Assembly: GCA_014238905.1 (NCBI GenBank)
Contig: JABAAE010000003.1
Coordinates: 404,716 to 468,715 of the forward strand
Length of the DNA: 64,000 nucleotides
Source of the DNA: Planctomycetota bacterium
GTDB lineage: Bacteria > Planctomycetota > Planctomycetia > Pirellulales > Pirellulaceae
Direction of reading: 5' to 3'
Part shown: positions 34,245 to 42,677 of the stretch, in pieces
How the letters are laid out: each line of letters starts with the position of its first letter
Position numbering within the stretch: the stretch's first letter is position 1
The notes under the pieces: generated by a model
What the model was told of the DNA's origin: nothing
What the model saw: only the letters and a program-made list of their open reading frames with translations
The model's database searches: none
Position numbers and translations under genes: made by a program

Positions 34245-35905
34245 TGAATGCACTGCGAGACGGGGCGAACGAAAAAGAAGATGACCTGCTGGCGGCAATC
34301 CTCTGCGAAATGACCGATCGGCAAAATCGGGGAGACCGGGTAGACGTCCATGAGTACTGTCGCCAAAATCCGTCATTGAGCGATGAAATAAGGCAACTTT
34401 TTGCCGCCGTGGTGGTGACCGAGAATGCCGGCAAGCAGGTCCCTTTGTCCAGAGATCTGGTTGAGTCCAACGAGCCTTTTGACGCGGGCATGGAGTGTCC
34501 CTGTCCCTTCGGCGAGTTTGAGCTGCTGGGGGAACTAGGCCGGGGCGGCATGGGTGTTGTCTTCAAGGCTCGACACCTCCGTTTGGGTCGTCTGATTGCT
34601 GTAAAAATGATCCTGCAGGGAGAAATGGCATCGGTAGAGGATCGCCAGCGGTTTATGGCCGAGGCCAAGGCGGCAGCTAAATTACAGCATGATTCCATCG
34701 TTTCGGTCTATGAAGTCGGACAGCATCAGGGCAGGCTCTATTTTTGCATGGAGCTGATCACTGGCATGACGCTTCTGGAAGAATTGGCTGACCGGCCCTG
34801 CTCTCCCCATCGGGCCGCCACGATTCTGCGGCAGTTGGCCGACGCGATGTCCTACGCCCATTCGCAGGGTATACTCCACCGGGATTTGAAACCCTCCAAC
34901 ATCCTGATCACCGAACAAGGTGATGCAAAAATTTCCGATTTTGGATTAGCCAAACAGGTCACCGATCCGTCGCTGAAGTTAGCAGAGATGACTCTCACGG
35001 GTGCGATCATTGGCACCCCATCGTATATGTCCCCTGAGCAGGCAGCCGGTGCCAGAGGAGAAGTCGGCCCTTCCAGCGACATTTACGGACTGGGCTCAAT
35101 CCTTTACCACATGCTGACCGGTCGCGCCCCCTTTCAAGCCGATTCACCCGTGGACACGCTGCTGATGGTGATGGATCAAGATCCTGTTCCGCCAAGATCC
35201 CTCAACCGCAGCGCCAATCGCGACCTCGAGTCAATTGCCATGCGATGCCTTCAAAAGCCAACACAACTGAGATACGCCACCGCGGCCAGTTTAAGTAGCG
35301 ATTTGACAGCCTTTCTGGACGACGAACCGATCTCCGCTCGATCCGGTCGAATCTCCCAGTTGTGGTCCCGGATGTTTCGAGAAACCCATAATGTCAACAT
35401 TCTGGAAAACTGGGGACTGCTGTGGATGTGGCACAGCTTGGTTCTTCTGATTGCCAGTATCGCGACCAATGTCTTGAGCCTGATGGAATTCGATGGCATT
35501 TACCAGTATCCCATCCTGTGGATCGTCGGCCTCGGAGCGTGGGCGGCTGTTTTCTGGTATTTACGACGGCGAATGGGGCCGGTCACCTTCGTCGAGCGTC
35601 AAATAGCTCACATCTGGGCAGCGAGCATGATTTGCGTCGCGGGACTTTTCCCGATCGAAGTTCTTCTCGGTTTAGCCCCCCTGTCACTGTCTCCCTGCCT
35701 TGGTCTGATCGCTGGTATGACCTTTGTCGTGAAGGGAGGCATATTATCGGGCAGTTTCTATGTCCAGGCTTTCGCGATGTTTGTCACGGCCTTGCTTATG
35801 GCCGCTTTCCACGACTACGCCCATTTTATTTTTGGGGTAGTGGCCAGCCTCTGTTTTTTCATCCCGGGTCTAAAGTACTACCGCCGACGCCAATCCCGCC
35901 AATAG
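34244..35905 (+). CDS. Membrane-anchored Ser/Thr protein kinase
   Basis: 553 residues. The first 80 residues are an acidic region (VHEYCRQNPSLSDEIRQLF). The kinase domain (about 90-360) has the glycine loop LGELGRGGMGVVFKA, Lys in LIAVKMIL, catalytic loop HRDLKPSN (His212, Asp214), DFG (ISDFGLAK) and GTPSYMSPEQAAG. The C-terminal part has four to five hydrophobic helices, so the kinase lies in the cytoplasm and is tethered. It is coupled to the sigma gene upstream, which is a plausible substrate. No extracellular sensor domain is visible. Confidence 0.95.
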   Translation: MNALRDGANEKEDDLLAAILCEMTDRQNRGDRVDVHEYCRQNPSLSDEIRQLFAAVVVTENAGKQVPLSRDLVESNEPFDAGMECPCPFGEFELLGELGRGGMGVVFKARHLRLGRLIAVKMILQGEMASVEDRQRFMAEAKAAAKLQHDSIVSVYEVGQHQGRLYFCMELITGMTLLEELADRPCSPHRAATILRQLADAMSYAHSQGILHRDLKPSNILITEQGDAKISDFGLAKQVTDPSLKLAEMTLTGAIIGTPSYMSPEQAAGARGEVGPSSDIYGLGSILYHMLTGRAPFQADSPVDTLLMVMDQDPVPPRSLNRSANRDLESIAMRCLQKPTQLRYATAASLSSDLTAFLDDEPISARSGRISQLWSRMFRETHNVNILENWGLLWMWHSLVLLIASIATNVLSLMEFDGIYQYPILWIVGLGAWAAVFWYLRRRMGPVTFVERQIAHIWAASMICVAGLFPIEVLLGLAPLSLSPCLGLIAGMTFVVKGGILSGSFYVQAFAMFVTALLMAAFHDYAHFIFGVVASLCFFIPGLKYYRRRQSRQ

Positions 35906-36123
35906 GTATAAACCTTGCAAACCACCAATTGGTTTGCAAGACCCGTCTGTTCAGTAATACTGAATCTTCCCAAATGGCTTTGCCCGTGGTCCGTTGGAAC
36001 GCAGAGCAAATGTCCAGGAAAACGAGACAGGTGCTGGAAAATGATTTCGGGCCGCTGTTAATGACTTCCTCGGTCGCAAACCAGTGCACCCTGGAATATC
36101 CTCAGAAACGAGCTGAATATTTG

Positions 36124-38004
36124 ATGATGGTACGTCGACTTTTAACCTGCCTGCTCAGCCTGTCATCGGTGGCCTTCCCTTGCGCTGCTTTCGGCCAAAA
36201 CGTCACCATTGTTGGTGTTCGAAATTTAACCGGTACGGTCGAATCGATCTCCGGAAATACGCTCCGAATGGTCAACGCCGACGGTGCCCAGGAGGTTCTC
36301 TTTGCCAAACCGGACAAACCGAGTATCGCCTTGAAAAAGGGTGGAATCAATCTCCGCTTTACCACTCGGATCATGGTCAGTGGAAAGGTTTCGGCGACCA
36401 CTCTGCAACCGGGCCAGACGATTCGATTTACCGCGAACATTTCCAAGCCTGGTAGAATTCAGGGCACAGCCGATAAACTTCAATTACTGGGCGACCCGGA
36501 TGCTATTCTGGAGGTGCATCCGTCTCGAACCGCGACCAACTCGACTGACTTTGTTGCCTGCGATGTCACAGCAAAAGTATCATTACTGAGAGGTTCAAAT
36601 TTAAATCTCGCCGTCAAACGACAACCATTCGCACCAACAGGCAAGCTACGATTACGCCTTGAAAAAAACTGTTTGTTGTCCGTTACCGAAAAATCACTCG
36701 ACCGGGTCGCCAAAGGAGATCAGGTCGTCGCCATCCGGATTGCTGACCTAAATACAGGAGATTCTGTAGCGGAATCGATCGACATAAAATTATTGGCCAA
36801 GAATTCAGTCACAACGACATCCTCGCCAAGCCGATCCAAAACGACCGCGAAAGCCGATCGTTTTGATCCCAGTCACTACCTGAAATACTCGGACCAACCT
36901 GGTAAACCGCGGGATCTCAGATCCGAAAACTTCCTCCTTCATACGGATTTATCGGACCGCTCCGCCAAAATCTTGTTGGACAAACTGGAATACATGGGCG
37001 GGATGATCGCAAGGTATTACGGACGCAGGCAGCAAGGTCTGGTCGAGTGTTACGTTGTCAAACGTCTCGACCTTTGGAAGGACATTTCGCTGGAACCCGC
37101 CGGGGTTGCCAAAATTCGAGAACGAGCCGGTGTCACAATCTCCCGATCGCTGGGAAAAAAAAGAAAGTCAATCGTCTATGCCTGCGATGACCATGGGGTG
37201 GTTCAGCACGAAGCCGTGCACGCATTTTGCTCACAGACTTTCGGAGGTACCGGACCAACTTGGTATTCAGAGGGGATGGCAGAAATGGGTCAGTATTGGA
37301 AAAAAGACAACCTCGCTGTGGAGATCCAACCGGCCGTCATTGGTTATCTCACCAGCTCCCAACCCAAATCGATGTTGAATATTGTGGCAGCGGGTCAAAT
37401 CACCGGCGATTCGTGGCAAGCCTATGCATGGCGATGGGCGCTCTGCCATCTCTTGGCTAACAATCCCAATTATGCTGCCCGATTTAAAGCGCTGGGACTT
37501 AACATGATGTCCGGCGGTAGCGCGACCTTTAAAACGGTCTACGGTGACGTCGCTCCTCAAATCTCGTTTGAATATGACCAGTTTGTGAAACATTTTGGCA
37601 ATGGCTACCGGGTCGATTTATGTGTTTGGGATTGGAATACCCAAGCCAAGCCTCTCTCTGGACCTCGTAAAAACCGTTGTACCGTAGATGCGCAAAAAGG
37701 CTGGCAAGCTACCGGTCTACGAGTCAAAGCTGGCCAGTCGTATTCCTACCAATCCGCCGGGCAATGGACCACCTCCAAATCGGCCGGGGCGTGTAACGCC
37801 GGAGGCAACCCATCAGGCGAAGGCAAGTTAATTGGAGTCGTTTTCAATAATTTCCGATTGTCAGACGTGATCCAGTTGGGCGACCGAGGAAAATGGCAAG
37901 CCGAAGTCGACGGGCATCTGTTCGTTCGTTGCCAAGATGAATTTGTCCGCCTAGCTGACAATAGTGGAAAGATCGCCTTGGAGTTTACTCGATCATCCGA
38001 TTAA
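36124..38004 (+). CDS. Secreted gluzincin metallopeptidase with lectin-like domain
   Basis: 626 residues from ATG 36124 (ATG 36127 equally possible). The frame is open far upstream over the kinase gene, but that is a shadow. Signal peptide: RRLLTCLLSLSSVAFPCAAFG. Domain 1 (to about 260) is beta-rich with no family I know. The peptidase domain has the zinc motif QHEAVHAF (His362, Glu363, His366) and the downstream Glu383 in WYSEGMAEMG, the peptidase-MA (gluzincin) pattern. The last 125 residues (VDAQKGWQATGLRVKAGQ, SAGQWTTS) resemble a LecA-type galactose-binding sandwich. It probably acts on extracellular protein. Confidence 0.8.
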   Translation: MMVRRLLTCLLSLSSVAFPCAAFGQNVTIVGVRNLTGTVESISGNTLRMVNADGAQEVLFAKPDKPSIALKKGGINLRFTTRIMVSGKVSATTLQPGQTIRFTANISKPGRIQGTADKLQLLGDPDAILEVHPSRTATNSTDFVACDVTAKVSLLRGSNLNLAVKRQPFAPTGKLRLRLEKNCLLSVTEKSLDRVAKGDQVVAIRIADLNTGDSVAESIDIKLLAKNSVTTTSSPSRSKTTAKADRFDPSHYLKYSDQPGKPRDLRSENFLLHTDLSDRSAKILLDKLEYMGGMIARYYGRRQQGLVECYVVKRLDLWKDISLEPAGVAKIRERAGVTISRSLGKKRKSIVYACDDHGVVQHEAVHAFCSQTFGGTGPTWYSEGMAEMGQYWKKDNLAVEIQPAVIGYLTSSQPKSMLNIVAAGQITGDSWQAYAWRWALCHLLANNPNYAARFKALGLNMMSGGSATFKTVYGDVAPQISFEYDQFVKHFGNGYRVDLCVWDWNTQAKPLSGPRKNRCTVDAQKGWQATGLRVKAGQSYSYQSAGQWTTSKSAGACNAGGNPSGEGKLIGVVFNNFRLSDVIQLGDRGKWQAEVDGHLFVRCQDEFVRLADNSGKIALEFTRSSD

Positions 38005-38341
38005 CGGGGACAGTAGGAGCCTCTTTTAACTGGACTGACCAGATCCATCAGGTCTGGTGACAGGTTGATATCCAAGCCAAACTCGGCGTTCGAAAAACCA
38101 CCGCGACCGGGGTGGTTCAGCATTCAAATCCATCTTGCCGGCAGTGGAACACTTAGCGAAATCCTGGCCTTTGGAACAAAATAAAATCCTCCCAGATCGC
38201 CTGTCTGCGGAGAGCATTGATTTCCGAATGGAGTCTGCCGGGATCCGCGGGAGTGATTTCCCCAGGGAGCGGCTAGATTAATACGACAATGGGCAACCTA
38301 TCCTGGATCGCTGGGGTCAGCGTGCGATCATTGCCAAACAA
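38005..38341. other. Convergent intergenic region
   Basis: About 335 bases between the end of the plus-strand peptidase gene and the end of the minus-strand pilus operon. It contains one hairpin with a T run on the minus strand (38093-38117). No gene is supported. Confidence 0.5.
38093..38117 (-). terminator. Possible terminator of the pilus operon
   Basis: A 7-bp stem (AACCACC/GGTGGTT) with an 8-base loop; on the minus strand GGTGGTT runs into TTTTC. It lies about 225 bases past the stop of the last gene of the minus-strand operon. The stem is short, so efficiency is uncertain. Confidence 0.4.
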
Positions 38342-39058
38342 TCACCGCTCAGCAAAAGGGCAAGTCGAATCGGCCTCCAAGGCATTGACCACGACCGTTC
38401 CATTTTCAGTGATCGCCGTCACACGAACCCCGTCAAATTCATCATTAACACGAACAGTCCGATCGCCGATCACCGCCACTCGTTCTTTTCCGTTGATATA
38501 GATCATCTTCACGCCCGATTTTTGCATTCTCTCGATCGCCATTCGGACTTGCTGTTTTTTCCGGTCCTTTTCCTTCTGCAATTTGGCTTCTTTCTCAGCC
38601 TGAGCTTTTTGGCGATCTTCTTCAAGTTGAGCCAACCGAATCCGTTCAATTTCCTCTGGAACTCCAAACGGACTCACGCTTTCCATTTCTGAAACCGTGA
38701 TTTGGGCCCAGGGGATGCTACCACCAACGGAATCGACATTCGCCAAATCCCCGTCCTCTTTGCCACTCTCTTTGCCGGCGACCTTGTGACTGCGAAATTT
38801 GACGCCACGTCCCTTTTTTAAATTTTCATTTTTTATTTTGGTAGACTTTTTTGCTGCCGATTTCGCGGGACTGGCCAAAGCACGTTTTGTGGATTTCACC
38901 TCTCTCGAAAGATCGCTGGCAAGCGTCTCGTTGCTGGCGCGATTATCACCAGAAAAGTTGACAGCCAATACCACGACCAGCGTTACAGCAAGGGTAACAA
39001 TTAATGCCAATTTGAATGGCGTAACACCAATCCGCGAAAAAAAGTCTGGGTTGTTCAT
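38342..39058 (-). CDS. PilP/GspC-like pilus inner-membrane protein
   Basis: 238 residues. One N-terminal helix (FKLALIVTLAVTLVVVLAV), then a Lys/Glu-rich coiled-coil-like linker (QKAQAEKEAKLQKEKDRKK). A C-terminal beta domain (KMIYINGKERVAVIGDRTVR, NDEFDGVRVTAITENGTVVV) has the pattern of the PilP/GspC homology region, which contacts the secretin. As the last gene of the PilM-N-O-P-ordered operon, position supports the assignment. No secretin gene follows, so the partner must be encoded elsewhere. Confidence 0.65.
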   Translation of the reverse strand: MNNPDFFSRIGVTPFKLALIVTLAVTLVVVLAVNFSGDNRASNETLASDLSREVKSTKRALASPAKSAAKKSTKIKNENLKKGRGVKFRSHKVAGKESGKEDGDLANVDSVGGSIPWAQITVSEMESVSPFGVPEEIERIRLAQLEEDRQKAQAEKEAKLQKEKDRKKQQVRMAIERMQKSGVKMIYINGKERVAVIGDRTVRVNDEFDGVRVTAITENGTVVVNALEADSTCPFAER

Positions 39059-39067
39059 GGGATCACC

Positions 39068-39655
39068 CTAGGGAATTAACAGTTCTGATGCCTGATTTTT
39101 GTCGTCTTGCAATTCAATGTCCGCAAGGTCGACTTCGAAATCCGCTTCGACCTCACATTGATCACTACCTTCCATTCCGGTCAACCGGAAGTTCATCACC
39201 CTGACATTACGGGGCAACTTATCCACCCTTAGAATTACCTGGCATAATTCTTCAAAACCGGACTTGTAAGAAAATCGAAATAATAATTTCTCGTCGCCAG
39301 GGCGCTGAATCGTCCTGAATTGCCCATTGCCAACATTCACTTTACCGAGGAGATACTTGATTCGGTTGGCCATGTCTTCTTCAGATCGAACCAACAGTGG
39401 GACACCAGGATCGAGTCCATCGAGGTCGATCTTTTTACTGAGTTCACTCAGGGCGATTTCATACCGTTTCATAATCGAATCTCGTTCGGCAAGAACGTTT
39501 CTCAGCTCTTCAGATTTCAGAACTCGTTCCCGAATTCGGTTCTCAATGGGGAAGTAATAGTATTGAATCGTCAGCCAGGAAATACTGGCCAAACAAACCA
39601 AGCCTAAAACCTGACAGCCTTTCATGACGACTCGTGCATTGGAGAAATCGATCAT
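39068..39655 (-). CDS. PilO/GspM-like protein
   Basis: 195 residues. A single N-terminal membrane helix (GCQVLGLVCLASISWLTIQYYYF), a coiled-coil segment and a ferredoxin-like C-terminal domain (LLFRFSYKSGFEELCQVILR, VRVMNFRLTG), as in PilO. In type IV pilus and type II secretion machines it forms the periplasmic alignment subcomplex with PilN/GspL. It lies 6 bases after pilN and 9 before the PilP-like gene. Confidence 0.7.
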   Translation of the reverse strand: MIDFSNARVVMKGCQVLGLVCLASISWLTIQYYYFPIENRIRERVLKSEELRNVLAERDSIMKRYEIALSELSKKIDLDGLDPGVPLLVRSEEDMANRIKYLLGKVNVGNGQFRTIQRPGDEKLLFRFSYKSGFEELCQVILRVDKLPRNVRVMNFRLTGMEGSDQCEVEADFEVDLADIELQDDKNQASELLIP

Positions 39656-39661
39656 CGGATC

Positions 39662-40216
39662 CTATTTTGCTCCTTCAATTTCGAATTCAAAGACATCCAC
39701 CCCGCCGATCTTGCGACGTGAATGGCTGTTAAGCTTGATTTTTGAGAAAAGCCGACTCGCCTGAAGATTCCAGAGGAATGCCTCAACGTTTTGCCGAGAA
39801 ATAGCTATCCCGGTGATGAAAACCACCGCGGTTTGACGCGATTCGTCGTGGGCATAGGTCATCCTGGAAACACTCAGCTTGTCAGAATCCCGCGCATTGG
39901 CCGATGCGATGGCGCCCACAAGCCTTAACATCGAGGGACGAATTGAGCCATCCGATTGGAATCCCCCCTTCATCCTCGCCAGCTCATTTTCAACCGCAGA
40001 GGTTTTTAACGTCATGAATTCAACGGGTTCGATTTGATGTTGTAAGAGAACCAGCTGATTCTCGATATTTTCCAGTCTCTTTTGTTGAATCTTCAATACC
40101 GTTACCCATCCCAGGAAAAAGAGGGTTGCCAGAAGCACCCATTTCCCCCTGAAACGTCGAATGGCATTTTTACGGTTAAATTTTTTCGGTAATAAATTCA
40201 GATGTCTTTTGTTCAC
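39662..40216 (-). CDS. pilN: PilN-like pilus assembly protein
   Basis: 184 residues from GTG 40216, which overlaps the pilM stop as GTGA. This start yields NKRHLNLLPKKFNRKN, the N-terminal NLLP motif by which PilN binds PilM, whereas longer starts run into pilM. A membrane helix follows (GKWVLLATLFFLGWVTVL), then a coiled coil (QQKRLENIENQLVLLQHQIE) and a ferredoxin-like domain. Function: inner-membrane ring that transmits force from the motor. Confidence 0.8.
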   Translation of the reverse strand: MNKRHLNLLPKKFNRKNAIRRFRGKWVLLATLFFLGWVTVLKIQQKRLENIENQLVLLQHQIEPVEFMTLKTSAVENELARMKGGFQSDGSIRPSMLRLVGAIASANARDSDKLSVSRMTYAHDESRQTAVVFITGIAISRQNVEAFLWNLQASRLFSKIKLNSHSRRKIGGVDVFEFEIEGAK

Positions 40217-41463
40217 CGATCCCCCGCTTCCAGCTCTTTCAGGGAGAGCAAAGACATGGCAATCGCATTTGCAAACGTTGGAGACGCTGATTCGAGTCCG
40301 GCCAGGTTGGTCATTTGCGGATTCCACGGTTCAACCGGGATTCCAAATTTTTCACTAAAGAGCGATGAGATATTCCTGATCAATGCCCCGCCACCGAGGA
40401 GCACCATTTGGGTTGGTAAAAGTGTTTGTTGCTGGAGCTCAAGGAAGCCGAGTGTTCTCTGGACTTCCAACGCCACCTCATCAATTCGGTCGATGATCAG
40501 GTCAGCAACAGTATTCTGTATTTCTCGAAATCCACCTCCAAGGTCCCGGCATTCATCGCAAATCTCGTCTTGAGCTGCGTTGCTGGGACTGACTGCCCCT
40601 GACTCCATTGCGATCCTCCCCATCGGAAGTTCAACCTGATGACTACCTTTTTCATGTTGGTGCCGCGTCTTTAATTCTGCGGCATCCCGAGCTGAAAGGT
40701 CGACATCACAGGCAATGTGATTTGGCAAACCATATTTCCCCAGGACTTGTCCGGCCTCGGGGAGATCCAACCCAAACCCCTCTACTAATTCCTGCAAGAC
40801 GTTGACAAGACCTGATTTGCGAAGCATTCGCACGAATCGTGGTTTACCATTTTGCACCACCGTCAGGGTGGCGCGACTGTATCCCCAATCCAGAAGAGCC
40901 ACCGGTTCCGGGGAATCGGAAAATCCACTGTAAGCTCGTGTCATTGCAAACGGAACTCCGTCCACAATCTCACAATCCATACCAATCCTTGATACATCGG
41001 CAGCTAATTGACCAATCCAGTTTCCAGGTGTTGATAAAACGTGTATTCCAGTTGTTTGATCCAGGCCCTGCAGATCATCCTGCCAAAAATCCAACTGGCG
41101 AGAACTATTCCTGAAACGATCAACTCCGGAAAGTTCATCGGTAACAAATTGTTCGGTTGATTTCAAATCCTTCGGCATCGCCAGTCGGCGGACATCACAG
41201 GCGGCCATTGAGATCGTTGCTGCCGCCTTGTAGCCGAAAAAACTGGAACACAAGGTCGTCGCCACCGTTAATTCTTCTTCAGAGGAAAAGGGGATTTGAA
41301 GCTGTGAAAGATCATCCGGCCATGGGGTTTGGCGGGGTATAGAAATAGCCTGTCGCAGCTGAATCTCGCCCTCCACCTCAGCTACCTGCGCAAGCTTGAC
41401 AGAATGGCTGCCGACATCGACTCCAATCCATCCAGTTCTAGATTTTGATTTCAAAATCTTCAT
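40213..41463 (-). CDS. pilM: PilM-like actin-fold assembly protein
   Basis: 416 residues. WIGVDVGSHSVKLAQVAEV and VALLDWGYSRATLTVV are the phosphate loops of the actin/FtsA fold, and VLLGGGALIRNISSLF the adenosine motif. PilM is cytoplasmic and binds the NLLP peptide of PilN. It is about 60 residues longer than typical PilM (around 350), due to a loop at about 270-310 (RHQHEKGSHQVEL...). It lies 36 bases after pilC. Confidence 0.85.
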   Translation of the reverse strand: MKILKSKSRTGWIGVDVGSHSVKLAQVAEVEGEIQLRQAISIPRQTPWPDDLSQLQIPFSSEEELTVATTLCSSFFGYKAAATISMAACDVRRLAMPKDLKSTEQFVTDELSGVDRFRNSSRQLDFWQDDLQGLDQTTGIHVLSTPGNWIGQLAADVSRIGMDCEIVDGVPFAMTRAYSGFSDSPEPVALLDWGYSRATLTVVQNGKPRFVRMLRKSGLVNVLQELVEGFGLDLPEAGQVLGKYGLPNHIACDVDLSARDAAELKTRHQHEKGSHQVELPMGRIAMESGAVSPSNAAQDEICDECRDLGGGFREIQNTVADLIIDRIDEVALEVQRTLGFLELQQQTLLPTQMVLLGGGALIRNISSLFSEKFGIPVEPWNPQMTNLAGLESASPTFANAIAMSLLSLKELEAGDR

Positions 41464-41499
41464 TGCTTTCCGTTGATCAACCTTCCGTCGAATTTTTAA

Positions 41500-42666
41500 T
41501 TATTTAGCCAGCGTGACCATATCAAACATGGGCAAGGCAACCGCCATCACAATAGTCGCTACGACAACCCCCATCACGATCGTAATAACGGGTTCCAGGT
41601 AAGCCGTCAGGTTCCGCAATTTTTCTTCACCCTGTTCAGCGTAATGCGATCCTACTAACTGAGTGACATCGGCAATGGAACCTGTTTTTTCAGCCGTCAT
41701 GATCATTTCGGCAGCAGACCGTGGCACAAAATCAGCTTGGGTCAAGAAGTTCCCCAATCCATTGCCAATCAGGACGCTTTCCTCCAGGTCCTCAAATAGT
41801 TTTCGGTAGCGGCGATTGCTAACCGATTGTCGGACAAGGCCGAGGCTCTCCAATAGCGGAACACCACTTTCTATCAGCAAGCCCAACAGACGACTGGTTT
41901 GACCAATCAATAATGATCTCGATACATCTTTCAGGAGAAACGAATCCAGAACAAATTGGTCCCATGCACGTTTTCCAAACTCCGAAACCATCAGTTTCAT
42001 CGCAGCAAATAGGACTAATCCAAAGAGCGGCAACCAAAGCCAAAACCGATTTGTCAGCTCCGATGAAAATCCGAGCAAAACTCTGGTCACCAGAGGAAGC
42101 TCAACGTCATAGGTATCGAATATCTTTGCAAACTGCGGTAGAACACCGAACATCAAGGCCAATACAACGATGCCTGAGATTGACGTCAAGGCAATCGGAT
42201 AAGCCATCATGGTTTTGACTTTTTGCTTCAGTTTCAGAGTATTTCCTCGCAGGTTGGCCAACTGTTGCAGCACCGGCCACATTTTCCCGGATGCCTCGCC
42301 AGCAGAGACGCTGGCCACATAAGATCGACCAAAAATGAACTCAAACCGACTGAGCCCTTCTGAAAACGAACGGCCACTCATTACATCATCATGAATGGCT
42401 AGCAAGACCTCTTTCACCTGATCCTGCTCAACCTGGCGTGCCAGTGATTCCAACGCCGATGTCAAATCCACGCCCGACCGTAGCATGATTGCCAACTGGG
42501 TGGTGAGCTGAACAATTTCCGCTTGGGAAATCTTGGGCAATCGCTGTGATCCGAACAGGGTAATCCGAGAACCCGGAATAACATCAGACCGCAACGAACC
42601 GGACGTCTGAAAATCTTCCCTGCCGCTCTTGGTCGGCTTGGATTCGGCAAAAAGTGTGACTGCCAT
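41500..42666 (-). CDS. pilC: PilC/GspF-type inner-membrane platform protein
   Basis: 388 residues with two GspF domains. The first half has ITQ-less LTTQLAIMLRSGVDLTSALE and GRSFSEGLSRFEFIF; the second has TSRLLGLLIESGVPLLESLG and EMIMTAEKTGSIADV. There are three membrane helices (LTSISGIVVLALMFGVLPQF, NRFWLWLPLFGLVLFAAM, EPVITIVMGVVVATIVMAVA). It is the platform rotated or pushed by the assembly ATPase. Gene order between the ATPase and PilM is the usual one. Confidence 0.9.
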   Translation of the reverse strand: MAVTLFAESKPTKSGREDFQTSGSLRSDVIPGSRITLFGSQRLPKISQAEIVQLTTQLAIMLRSGVDLTSALESLARQVEQDQVKEVLLAIHDDVMSGRSFSEGLSRFEFIFGRSYVASVSAGEASGKMWPVLQQLANLRGNTLKLKQKVKTMMAYPIALTSISGIVVLALMFGVLPQFAKIFDTYDVELPLVTRVLLGFSSELTNRFWLWLPLFGLVLFAAMKLMVSEFGKRAWDQFVLDSFLLKDVSRSLLIGQTSRLLGLLIESGVPLLESLGLVRQSVSNRRYRKLFEDLEESVLIGNGLGNFLTQADFVPRSAAEMIMTAEKTGSIADVTQLVGSHYAEQGEEKLRNLTAYLEPVITIVMGVVVATIVMAVALPMFDMVTLAK

Positions 42667-42677
42667 TGTGAATTACC

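Noticed and set aside
33573..35905. ECF sigma/Ser-Thr kinase pair as a novel system
   Set aside because: This pairing is a known planctomycete arrangement, and nothing in the two proteins departs from it.
35422..36123. Upstream extension of the peptidase frame, giving an 860-residue protein
   Set aside because: It overlaps the kinase gene in another frame, and the signal peptide begins only at 36124/36127.
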